Shown piece by piece: positions 35,868 through 44,950 of a DNA stretch of 64,000 nt; positions within the stretch are counted from its first letter, which is position 1; the number at the start of each line of letters is the position of its first letter. Where the stretch lies: NCBI GenBank assembly GCA_905221605.1, contig CAJNDS010002334.1, forward strand, positions 122,501 to 186,500, written 5' to 3'. Made by a program: the position numbers and the translations under genes. The DNA is from Symbiodinium natans (taxonomy: Eukaryota > Sar > Dinophyceae > Suessiales > Symbiodiniaceae). A model generated the notes under the pieces. It saw only the letters and a list, made by a program, of their open reading frames with translations. It searched no databases and had not been told where the DNA came from.

Positions 35868-35890
35868 TGTGCCACACACACACACACACA
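35868..35890. repeat. CA microsatellite at the element/host junction
   Basis: The pseudo-LTR ends in GTGTGCCACACAC running into a short (CA)n. PLEs with N-terminal endonuclease are known to insert preferentially at microsatellites. Confidence 0.7.
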
Positions 35891-37367
35891 TTGATTGGGG
35901 AGGGGGGGGTGCGACTCATTTAAGGTTGATTCTGTCATCCCGGTCTTGCCAGGCCTCCTCACGCGAGGCCAGCCCGCCCGGCGCCGAACAGTTGACAAAG
36001 CAGGAAGGACCCCTGAAAGCCTGACGCACCAGAGCGCTGCATGTGTCTTTACCACCTAAGGCACGGGCGTTCCGCGCCCAAGGCTGCCCCCGATGCAAAG
36101 GCTGCGAAGGTGTAGATGGCTTACGGGAGCCAGCTGTCATGTCATCAAGCTACAGCAACTGCCATCGCATTGGCCTCTCAGTTGTCCCGACTGCACACGT
36201 CCTGAGTAACAGCAGCCCCGAAGTGCTGTTCTTACTGCTCTTGCGCTGAGGGCTTCGCCAGCCAAGCCCAAGGCCTTTTGGGATCGTGTCGGGCCTGAAT
36301 GGATTGAAGAAGACCCCTGGCCACCCCCAAGCCCAGCCCAAGCCGAGCCCAAGCCCCCAGCCTAGCCGTAGTCTGGCATAAGCACTCATGTGGCCCGCTA
36401 CATCGTGTAAAGACAGGGAAGCTTTGGGTCCCACTCCAGGTGCCCTCGAGTGCAAGGCGGGGTACCTCTTGGAGAGTCTTGTTTGCCTAGTGACCTAGTG
36501 TGAAGGCGGTGGGGGGGCGGCGATTTGGGATTTCAAAGGTTTTGGGACTCACGGCTGCAACAACCCCTGTGCTCAGGCCGGATGCTGCTGCCAAGTCGAA
36601 GGCGCCGGCGCTTGGGCTTGGTCACTTTTTTTGTTTCCCCTCAACCAGGTTATACAACCCCAAGCTGCAAGCAGTCCCTGTCTTCGCCAGGCCGCTGCCC
36701 AGTCGTGGGGGCCCCGGGTGCGCGCCAGGGTTTTGGGCTTGCACGGCCTTACAGGCGGTAGTTTGCAGCGGATGTCGAATGTGGGGCTTAAAGGATTGTA
36801 GGAGGGTTTAGGGGTTCAAGGCGTTCACGGGGTTTACAGCTTGTGGGGGCTCATGGGGTTTAGTTGGGGTTTAGTTGGCCTCAGAGCTCTGGGTTGTGGG
36901 GGGCCTTCCCACCGACATTAGAGTTCTGCGAGAGAAGGAACCTTTAGTTCCGGTTCTTCCCCCCTTGCACAGCGGCAGCTGACTCACCTGTGCGCAGTCG
37001 CGGCCTAGAGGTGATGAGAACCGCCGGCTTTGCTTCCAGTTCTGCCTCCACTTTTGCCTCATGTGAAGCGCTCCCTGTGAAGCTTCAAAGCAGTTTTGCG
37101 AAGGCTGCAAATACCTAGCAGAAGCTCCACTGGCCTGTGGCCTACCACAGAAGCAAAACGGAGGTGCCTTTCAAGAAGCTCCTTAAGTAAGAACTTAACT
37201 TGCAGGCGCTTTTTTTTGTTGAGGCTGTCTGAGAGGCGGCCTCGGAGCCTCGAATTACCGGTCAAGATGGCCGGGATCATCTTGAAGGTTCTCGAAGCCT
37301 CTGAGATTGGACAAGTCTAACCCCCTTCGTATCGAAGAACAGACATAGACATCATCTGCTTCATTAC
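35885..37367. other. Host-like DNA, no gene recognised
   Basis: Contains a GCCCAAGCC-type low-complexity stretch (36320-36365) and degenerate GGGTTTAG strings (36795-36870). No convincing exon was seen on either strand. Confidence 0.5.
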
Positions 37368-37499
37368 CTGTTGTATCTGCAACAGGATTTGGTTCTTCAA
37401 CGTCAAGAGAGTGTAGGGCAGTGTAGGACTGGTCTGGGTTGATGGAGTTTCGTTTAGGTCCTATTTCTTCGAGACGCCAAATGGGCTCCTTGCGCTGAA
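37368..37499 (-). CDS. Candidate host exon (minus strand)
   Basis: 132 nt bounded by CGCAG acceptor-like and CAG/GTAATG donor-like sequences. The open frame has protein-like composition (RKEPIWRLEEIG, then NPDQSYTALHSLDVEEPNP). No family recognised; could be chance. Confidence 0.22.
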
Positions 37500-38103
37500 C
37501 TGCGACGAACCTCAAAGCCATGGATCTCGAATGCACCAAACCTCGAAGTACCCTGAGGCGTCCCATCGCCCCGCCCCCCCTCCATACCAGAGAGGCGCTT
37601 TCACTTGGATGAATCGCTCAGGCCGCGGTCTCCACCGGCGAAGAGCAAGGCGTGCAGTACGCACAGCATGTTGAAGTTTCAGGGCTGGCGACCTTGGGGG
37701 CCCTTCGAACGGGTTGGGTAGTTTCTTGACGCAGGCTCGTGCTTGGTGATGTCTGTAGGACATGCAGTCCGTGTATCCTGACATGGGTACCGCAGTCCTG
37801 AAGCTTATCAGCCACCCAAAAGACCATGCTAGCGAGGCCGGTGCTGATGCACCGCCGTCGGATCAGTCACAGCCTCAATCAGAGAGACAGCGAGAAGTTG
37901 TTGTGTGGATTCTGGCTCCAACGCTTTGCGCATCTTCGCGCTCTCCCCTGAGCATGGATGTCACTCTAGTAACCGCATCAACAAATTGTTGTGGACACTG
38001 CAATCATTGGCTGTGAGTGACCCAGGCCGGAAGACAACCGGGTCGCCACCTCGTCTTTTCGATGGCTCCCGCTCACACCCTTGCTTCGAATTCTTTTACG
38101 CAG

Positions 38104-38306
38104 GGTTTCGAAATGTGAAGGGGCGACTGCCGGTGAAGCACTCTCAGGCAAAAGCTAAAGCGCCTGTGCCGCGGCAGAAGGAGCCTTGCAGAAACCTGAA
38201 GAAGGGCTGGGAGCAGATGGGAGCAGACGCAAACTTTCGCCGGGTTCCCATGCAGAGCAGGAGGATGTCTTCCTCGCATTTTGCATACGTTCACTGGGTC
38301 TCTTGA
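38104..38306 (+). CDS. Candidate host exon (plus strand)
   Basis: Follows an ACGCAG acceptor-like site. Open to a TGA at 38304-38306, with Lys/Gln-rich, protein-like sequence (SQAKAKAPVPRQKEP, NLKKGWEQMGADANF). The true 3' edge is unknown. Confidence 0.22.
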
Positions 38307-38853
38307 GTTGGCTTCAGGGCTTCGCCACACCGCTTCGTGCCAGCATGCAATGCCCAGTGTGCAGGAGGGCGCAACCCTTGCTAGGCACGCGCTGACGGTG
38401 ATCCTTTATGCCTGCAGTCTACTTGCGCTTGTTGAATTGGGGTGAGGCTTTAAAGAACAAACCTTTCAAACTTTTCTTGAAGCTCGGCACATCCGGGACC
38501 GTCCCTCCTCAGGTGTAGTGAGTGTGGTGAAGCACTGTGAAGCACTCAGTGACCAAAGTGCGCGAGGCCGAAAGAAAGCATTCCAAAGGCTGCAAAGGCT
38601 GCAGGCTGGCTTAGCAGGATGGTGGTAGAAGATGTGTCACAGAAGTGCTGGAAGGGTCACCGACGCTGTTGCATTTCCCAACCGTGAAAAACCCTTGGCA
38701 ATTGCTGCGTAGGCGCTGCCCAAGCTTTCATATTCTATATTCTTGGCAAGAAGTGGGTTCAAGATTGAGTCACTGCAGTCCCGAGCTGTGCGTCACTGTG
38801 AAGAGCGCGCGGAGTTGATGTTGACTTCGGGCTCAGTGCAGTGGACGATGATC

Positions 38854-38907
<54 letters not shown>
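38854..38907. repeat. (ATG)18 microsatellite
   Basis: 54 bp of pure ATG. It gives a poly-Met (plus strand) or poly-Ile (minus strand) ORF that is not a gene. Confidence 0.98.
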
Positions 38908-39147
38908 TTGTGGCTTGTGAGGTCAGCGGCAGGTACGGGTGACCTCCAGACTTTCCACAGATTCCGAAGGCCTGGCAGGGTCTGGTCTGGTGTAGTCAAC
39001 AAAAGGCATTGAACAGGCAACAGCAAGCACGGTATTCATCCAACAGGTCCTCACGAAGCCACGGCCACGCCTGCTGCACCCGCGGACGCACCCGACATGG
39101 AGGAAGGCCTGCGTCGACTGGTTCTTGAGCTGATTGGGGTTCTTGAA

Positions 39148-39450
39148 AGGCCCCAGCCTGTATGTCACGCCCTGTGTTTTTCGTGCGTCCACATGGCCCC
39201 AGCCTGTATGTCACGCTGCGTGTTGTTCGTGAGTTCACATCCCGGCCTGTATGTCACGTGTTTTGCGTGCGTCCACATGGCAAGGCCCCAGTCTGTATGT
39301 CAGGCCCTGTGTTTTGCGTGCGTCCACATGGTAAGGCCCCAGCCTGCATCTCACACCCTGTGTTTTTCGTGAATTCACACGGCAAGGCCCCAACCTGCAT
39401 CTCACACCCAGGGTTTCTCGCGAGTCCACATGGCCAGGCCCCAGCCTGGA
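39148..39450. repeat. ~51-bp minisatellite, cluster 1
   Basis: About six units of the form CCCAGCCTGTATGTCACGCC followed by CTGTGTTTTTCGTGNGTYCACATGGC. The same unit recurs at 42121-42171 and 42805-43185. Confidence 0.85.
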
Positions 39451-39619
39451 GTGATAGTACAATGCGCACCATGTCCGAAAGCAAACAAGACCCCTGAGTC
39501 GAAAACAGCCTGGACCCAAACGTAGAAAACACATGCAGCAAACCTGAGTCGAAAACAGCACCCCAGCCAGAAAACTCCACCCCGGCTGCTCTCCCCTGCG
39601 GCCTGACGAAGCCATGGGC

Positions 39620-39925
39620 TTTTTAGGGTTTAGGGTTTAGGGTTTGGGGTTTTGTAGGGTTTACGGCTTAGGGTCAGGAGTTTTTAGGGTTGAGGGACGT
39701 TGAGGGCTTCGGGGTTTTTAGACGGTTTTAGGGTTTTGGGTTTTTTTTAGGGGTTAGGGTTTAGGGGTTTTCAGGCTAAGGGCTTAGGGTATTTTGAGGG
39801 TTTAGGATATAGGGGTTAGGAGGTTTTTGGGGTTTTTTGCGGTTTAGAGTTTTTTCGGGCTTAGCGGCTTTTAGGGTGTAGGGCTTAGGGGTTTTAGGGT
39901 TTCAGGTGGGCTAGGGGTTTTTGTT
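39620..39925. repeat. Degenerate telomere-like TTTAGGG tract
   Basis: Starts with near-perfect TTTAGGG units (39621-39645) and decays into T/G-rich variants such as TTTTTAGGGTTT and GGGGTTTAGG. Interstitial, not a chromosome end. Confidence 0.85.
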
Positions 39926-39989
39926 TTTAGAAGGTGTGGCTCGACCCTCCTTTTTTTAAAAGGTGTGGCTCGTACCTCCCCGCCCCCTC

Positions 39990-40145
39990 CCCCCTGGTCC
40001 CCTGGCCCCGTGGTCCTCTGCATGGTTCCCTTGGTCCCGTGGTCCCGTGGCGCTCTGGTCCTCTGGTCCCTTGGTCCTGGTCCCCTTGGTCCCGAGGTCC
40101 TCTGGTCTCCCTGGTCCCGTGGTCCCCTTGGTCCCGTGGTCCTCT
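39990..40145. repeat. GGTCCCNTGGTCC low-complexity tract
   Basis: Irregular short repeats of CCNTGGTCC. All long ORFs over it on both strands are artefacts of composition. Confidence 0.9.
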
Positions 40146-40199
40146 GAGGCTTTGCAAAGCTTGTTTCAAAGCAGATGAATCCATCCAAACCGCTTCAAA

Positions 40200-40890
40200 G
40201 CCCCAATCCCGTGCTTGTTAGGCCGTGCTGCTTGCGTCACAGCATATGATTCCTTTCCAAGCTATCGTGCGGGCATTGTGTTTGCAAATGGTCTTTTTTC
40301 AGCTGTGCAAGCTTGCCTCAACACGCCATATGAATCCCTTGCAGACCATCATGCGAGCATTCTGTCTGCAAATGGTTGCCAACCCCAAACCCCCCCGCTT
40401 TTGTGAGCCGTGCACCATTGGAGAATCCTGTCCAAACCCATCATTCGAGCATTGTGTTTGCAAATGGGGGTGGGGGGGGGCTGTGCCCCCCCCAACCTGC
40501 CCGCTGTTTTAGGCCGTGCAAGCTTGCGTCAAAGCATATGATTCCCTTTCGTTTGTTTGTCTCCTGCTGGCATTTGCAGTGTTTATAGTGCAGTTCACGC
40601 AGAAATGCTGCTCTTAGCAGTATTTGCAGCTCTTTTTCAAGCCGTGAAAGCTTGCCTCAAGCATCATATGAATCCCTTACAACCCATTATGCGCGCATTC
40701 CTCAAGCCCCCGGCTTTTGTGAGGCGTGCACCGTCTAAATCCTTTCCAAGCCCATCGTTCGAGCATTTTGTTTGCAAATGGGGGGGGGGGGGCTGCGCCC
40801 CCCCCAACCCCCCTGCTTTTTTTTTTGGCCGAGCGAGCATGCGTCAAAGCATATGATTCCCTTCCGTTTGTGTTGTCTCATGCTAGCATC
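40200..40890. repeat. Dispersed repeat family (AAGCATATGATTCC / GCATTNTGTTTGCAAATGG)
   Basis: At least three diverged copies of a module joining a CATATGATTCC part, a CGAGCATTNTGTTTGCAAATG part and G/C runs. Two short inverted copies lie at 41565-41700. Confidence 0.75.
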
Positions 40891-40919
40891 TTTTGCAGCA
40901 TTTGCAGCTTCTGAAAATT

Positions 40920-41336
40920 CAGAAATGCCGCTCTTTGCAGTATTTGCAGCGCCTGAAACTCAGAAATGCTGCAACGTACAGTATGTTTACAGTACTTGGC
41001 AGCCTCTGCAAAGTCAGAAATGCCGCTGTTTACAGTATTTGCAGCCTCCAAAATCGCAGAAATGCTGCTATTTACAGTAATTGCAGCTTCGGAAAATGCA
41101 GCTATGCGGCTATGTACAGTGTTTGCAGCCTCGGAAAATGCAGATTTGCTGCTATTTGCAGTATTAGAAGCCTCCGACAACGCAGAGATGCTGCTATTTA
41201 CAGTATTTGCAGTTTGCGACAACGCAGAAATGCTGCTATTTACAGTATTTGCAGCTTCTGAAAGCACAGAAATGCTGCTATTTACAGTATTTGCAGCTTC
41301 TGAAAACACAGAAATGCTGCTATTTACAGTATTTGC
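40920..41336. repeat. 42-bp tandem repeat, 10 units
   Basis: Units start at 40920, 40961, 41015, 41057, 41099, 41141, 41183, 41225, 41267 and 41309. The third interval holds a 12-bp insertion and one unit is 41 bp. Because 42 is a multiple of 3, both strands stay open as a 14-residue repeat (ENTEMLLFTVFAAS and its opposite). I treat it as non-coding. Confidence 0.9.
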
Positions 41337-41340
41337 CAAG

Positions 41341-41970
41341 CCAAGTCGAGCCACACATCAAAAAAAAGAAGTCCGAGCCTCACCTTCAAAAAAAAACAAC
41401 CCTCCGCAACAACCCTCCGCCGGTTTCAGGTCTTTTAGGTTTTAGGTTTAGGGGTTTTTGAGGGTTTAGGGTTTATGGTGTTTTTTAGGGTTTAGGTGAA
41501 ATAGCGGGGGGAACACAAGCGTGCTGGGCTCAAAAATAAAAAAGCGGGGGAGTTGGGTGGGGGGGCCCCCATTTGCAAACACAATGCTCGCATGATGGGT
41601 TTGAAAAAAAACTCTGAAGCAAGCTTGCAAGGCTTAACAAGCGGGGGGTGGGGTTGGGGCTCCCATTTGCAAATACAACACTCGCATGATGTGTTCGAGA
41701 AAGACTAAAGCTTACTTAAATAACGTGTTCACATCTGCATCTTACACGAAACGCTATGCAACAAAGGTTCTTGGTCAAGATCCTCGAGACGTCCGACGTG
41801 CATAGGGACCTATCTGAAAACGATAGAGGTGTATCGCCCGCATGCTCGTTCTCGACCGCTAATATCTCCGTTCACATCCCTAAACAATGTACATGTCTAG
41901 TCTTCTATTACAGCTTCAAAAATGCATCTCGTAGCGTTTCGTTGTAGAGGTCAACCTTTCTGTGCATTGT
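41341..41970. other. Non-coding host DNA with inverted repeat copies
   Basis: Contains TTTAGGG-like strings (41425-41495) and inverted copies of the 40200-40890 family (41565-41700). The more AT-rich part 41700-41945 shows no gene. Confidence 0.5.
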
Positions 41971-42096
41971 GGTTTTCTGACTCAGCCTCTGGTTTTCTGA
42001 CTCGTCCGGGCTTGGTTTTCTGACTCACGCCTTTCCGTTTTCTGACTCGGTCCTCCCGGTGTTCTGACTTGGTCCTGTACGTTTTCGACTTGTTTT
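41971..42096. repeat. GTTTTCTGACTC array
   Basis: About six irregularly spaced copies of GTTTTCTGACTC or close variants, directly before the next array. Confidence 0.85.
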
Positions 42097-42120
42097 CCCG
42101 ACACGACGGTCACCCGCCTG

Positions 42121-42171
42121 CCCCGGCCTGTATGTCACGCCCTGTGTTTTTCGTGAGTTCACATGGCAAGG
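42121..42171. repeat. ~51-bp minisatellite, single unit
   Basis: One unit of the family at 39148-39450, wedged between two short-motif arrays. Confidence 0.8.
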
Positions 42172-42181
42172 GATCCTAGAG

Positions 42182-42790
42182 CGATTCAGAAACTGGATGC
42201 GATTCAGGAAACCAGGATTCAGGAAACCACCCCTGCGATTCAGGAAACCAAGATTCAGGAAACTGTGTGATTCAGGAAACCAAGATTCAGGAAACTACGC
42301 GATTCAGGAAAGTAACCGAGTCAGGAAACTGAAAACGTGCGATTCAGGAAACCACGCGGTTCAGGAAACTGAAAGCACGCTGTTCAGGAAACTGCCCGAT
42401 TCAGGAAACTGAAAGCGCGCGATTCAGGGGGGGGCCTTGGGGTGAGGGTGGGGGGGGGTGGGGGGGATGATAACGTTCATGTCCGTGCGCTCCAGTTTCC
42501 TGAAACAGCTGGCTTCCGAATCCGCGCGCTTCAGTTTCCTGAATCAGCTGGTTTCCGATCCGCACGCTCAAGTTTCCTGAATCAGCTGGTTTCCCGAATC
42601 CTGGTATCCCGAATCCGTGCTTTCAGTTTCCGAATCCGCGGTTTGAAGTTTCCCGAATCCCCGGTTTCCGAATCCGCATCTTCCGGTTTCCTGAATAAGC
42701 GGGTTTCCCGAATCCTGGTTTCCCGCAATTAGTTTCCCGAATCAGGTTTTTTCTAGTTTCCGAATCAGGTTTTTCCATCAGTTTCCGAAT
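42182..42790. repeat. Fold-back array: GATTCAGGAAAC then GTTTCCTGAATC
   Basis: 42182-42427 holds about a dozen copies of GATTCAGGAAAC(C/T). After a G-rich spacer (42428-42480), 42492-42790 holds the reverse complement GTTTCCTGAATC and the shorter GTTTCCGAATC many times. The whole can fold into a long imperfect hairpin. Confidence 0.9.
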
Positions 42791-42804
42791 CTGCTGCTGA
42801 CCCA

Positions 42805-43185
42805 TGTCAAGGCCCAGCATGTATATCACGCCATGTGTTTTGGTGAGGTCACATGGCCAGGCCCCAGCCTGTATGTCACGCCCTGTGTTTTTCTTGCGTC
42901 CACATGGCAAGGCGCCAGCCTGTACGTCACGCCCTGTGTGTGTCGCGAGTTGAAATGGCAAGGCCCCAGCCAATGTCACGCCCTGTGTGTTTCGTGAGTT
43001 CACATGGCAAGGTTCCAGCCTGTATGCCACGCCCTGTATTTTTCGTGAGTTCACATGGCAAGGCCCTGCCTGTATGTCACGCCCTGTGTTTTTCGTGCGT
43101 CCACACGGAAAAGCCCCAGCCAGTATGTCACGCCCTGTGCTTTTCGTGATCAGTCACGCCCTTTTTTTGTGAGTTCACATTGCAA
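42805..43185. repeat. ~51-bp minisatellite, cluster 2
   Basis: Seven or so units like those at 39148-39450, same orientation. Unit lengths vary a little, so the apparent ORFs are not maintained. Confidence 0.85.
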
Positions 43186-44765
43186 TGGCTTCAAGTGGCT
43201 AAATGGCATATATCAGTGGCTCATAGTTGCTAAGTTTTGGATGAGAGAGATTGTTCCTGGCGCGCAGGTGGGGCGTGCTGATTAGAAACCAGGGTAGTTC
43301 AGGGATGAGCTGCGATATGCTGCGCTCTAGCATCCGCTGGATCATGTTGGAACACTTTGCCAGCTCGGACCCTTCTTGTGTGCAAGGTGAGAGCATGGAG
43401 CTTGAGGAGGACCAACTCTGTGCAGTCTTGGGCACTGAAGGGCCAAAGCCCCCAAGGCCTGTGCTCTGAGCTTTCTTGACTTTTACGAACGTCTGGGTCC
43501 AGGATGTCCGCCCGGAAACCTCGAGCCCGAAGCCGAGGGCTCCCTCTTCTCCTTTTGCTACAGCCCCTGGCTCTTACTCCTTGTGTTGCACCTTGTGCAA
43601 CCTGGAGCTCTGCCAAGGTATGCCCAAAACCCCCACAGCGGTCGTGCGACTCTGATGCCTCATAGGTCGCATGCGGCCTCCTCGGAAGCGAGACTCGCAG
43701 GCGTGTTGCAAGATGCAGACTAGGCCCACTAGGTCCTAGGTGTTGTTTGAGCAGTTCATGTCAACTCTTCTCCTCGTCCCTGGAGAGTGTCCAACCCCAG
43801 AGTGTCCCTGGAGTGTTCAACCCCAGAGTGTCACTAGAGTGCCCAACCCTAGAGTATCTCTACCCAGAGAGGTGCGGAGGTTCAAAGCAAAAGTTTCACA
43901 TAGTGTGTTAACTTTACGTGGTAGCTGGTTTCGCTGTATCTCCTTGATAGAGTCTATGGGGTGCGCAGAACTGGCAGCAAGGGGGGTACACAGTGACAGC
44001 AGGCACTTGCATTTCAGAGTTCTTTTCTCTTGCTTGTATCGTCATGTGCTTGTCATGAAGCAACGGGGCGCACTGCAGCTTCGGCATGGTTCAGCTGACT
44101 CCTGCAATAGTCATGACGTCCACACCGAGGGATCGTAAAATTCGGGGCCAAAGGTTTCGGTTTACGGCTAAGGTTTGCTCCAGGACCAAGTCCGCATACT
44201 GCGGATACTCGGGCCTCACAGTTGCAATGGTTCATGTGCCCGGTGATGGCGATGAATGTGATCCCTTCGAGCTGCTGCACGGTGCCTGAGCCGAAAAGTG
44301 CTGCATTGTGCAGAAGCTCCCGGAATCCTCAACCCGAAGCCCGGGTACTTTGCTGCAAGAGTAGAGCAATAAGCAGCAACAACAGCAACCAGAGGCAACA
44401 AAGACCGACAACAACGAAGGCTCAACCCCAAAACTTCAAGAACCTGAGCCAGCCAAGGCATGGTCGAGGAGCACCGGGGCAGCCGCTTCGAGGAGGCTGG
44501 TTTGGAACTAGAGAACGGTTGTCCCCCCCCCCCCGAAAGAGTTTTGAGCCGCGAATAGACCTCGTGAGACCTTCAAGTTCGGTCAGACGAAGCGTTTGAT
44601 CGACGATACGACAACACGATACATCTGGGACATCATCCCAGACATCGTCTCCCACGGCATTTCAGGGACGCAACCCACACACCTTTGCCAGCCATGTGGT
44701 GCACGCGGTCAACCTGCCAGAGGAGGAGAATGGGCAGGAGGTTGAGGGTCCAAGCTCGGAGGCTA
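43186..44765. other. Host DNA without a recognised gene; 26-bp triplicate inside
   Basis: Open segments exist (for example 43251-43469 plus) but none looks clearly coding. A 26-bp unit, GAGTGTCCAACCCCAGAGTG and six more bases, is present three times at 43785-43862. Confidence 0.5.
43785..43862. repeat. 26-bp tandem repeat x3
   Basis: Units at 43785-43810, 43811-43836 and 43837-43862, increasingly diverged. Confidence 0.9.
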
Positions 44766-44775
44766 CAAGCAGGCA

Positions 44776-44880
44776 GTTCTTTTGGTGTGTCACGTTTGCG
44801 GCCGGAAATTCGAGGACGCCCCACGCGCCAACGTCAGGACACGCCGGGAACACCAAGAGGGTTGTCGCTTGCACCCAGAA
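44776..44880 (+). CDS. Candidate host exon with C2HC-like zinc finger
   Basis: After an AAGCAG acceptor-like site the frame reads AVLLVCHVCGRKFEDAP and then RREHQEGC: C-x2-C-x-R-x-F ... H-x3-C, the form of C2HC fingers. The frame is closed upstream by a TGA, so only an exon is possible. It lies in a 73-bp tandem duplication, which weakens the call. Confidence 0.28.
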
Positions 44881-44950
44881 TTTCCAGGACGCTCCATGCG
44901 CCAGCCTCGGGACACCCTCGGGAACACAGAGAGGGTTATCGTTTGCATCC
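44805..44950. repeat. 73-bp tandem duplication
   Basis: 44805-44877 and 44878-44950 align over their full length with scattered changes. Confidence 0.85.

Larger units (their letters stand above)
14928..35884 (-). mobile_element. Giant Penelope-like element, copy 2 (3' end missing)
   Basis: Minus-strand element with the 5' pseudo-LTR (34952-35884), a leader, and ORF1 to ORF13, broken by the N run inside the ORF14 region. Together with copy 1 it gives the complete gene order: pseudo-LTR, ORF1, ORF2, ORF3, ORF4, ORF5, ORF6 (EN-RT), ORF7, ORF7b, ORF8, ORF9, ORF10, ORF11, ORF12, ORF13, ORF14, ORF15, pseudo-LTR. Inferred full length is about 22.5 kb, far more than usual for a PLE. Confidence 0.85.
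34952..35884 (-). repeat. Pseudo-LTR at the 5' end of the element
   Basis: Direct repeat of positions 1-973. Similarity stops at the CA-rich tract near 35884, after which the sequence is unrelated to the left copy, so this is the element's upstream edge. It contains the 67-bp array and the second pseudoknot. The region equivalent to 535-620 of the left copy is shortened. Confidence 0.88.

Noticed and set aside
1-35884. LTR retrotransposon, pararetrovirus or other endogenous virus
   Set aside because: The RT has Penelope-type motifs and an N-terminal GIY-YIG nuclease. I see no protease, RNase H or integrase, and the repeats fit pseudo-LTRs.
38743-39026. Poly-Met and poly-Ile ORFs
   Set aside because: Artefacts of the (ATG)18 microsatellite.
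39871-40221. Arg/Gly/Pro repeat proteins on both strands
   Set aside because: Artefacts of the GGTCCC low-complexity tract.
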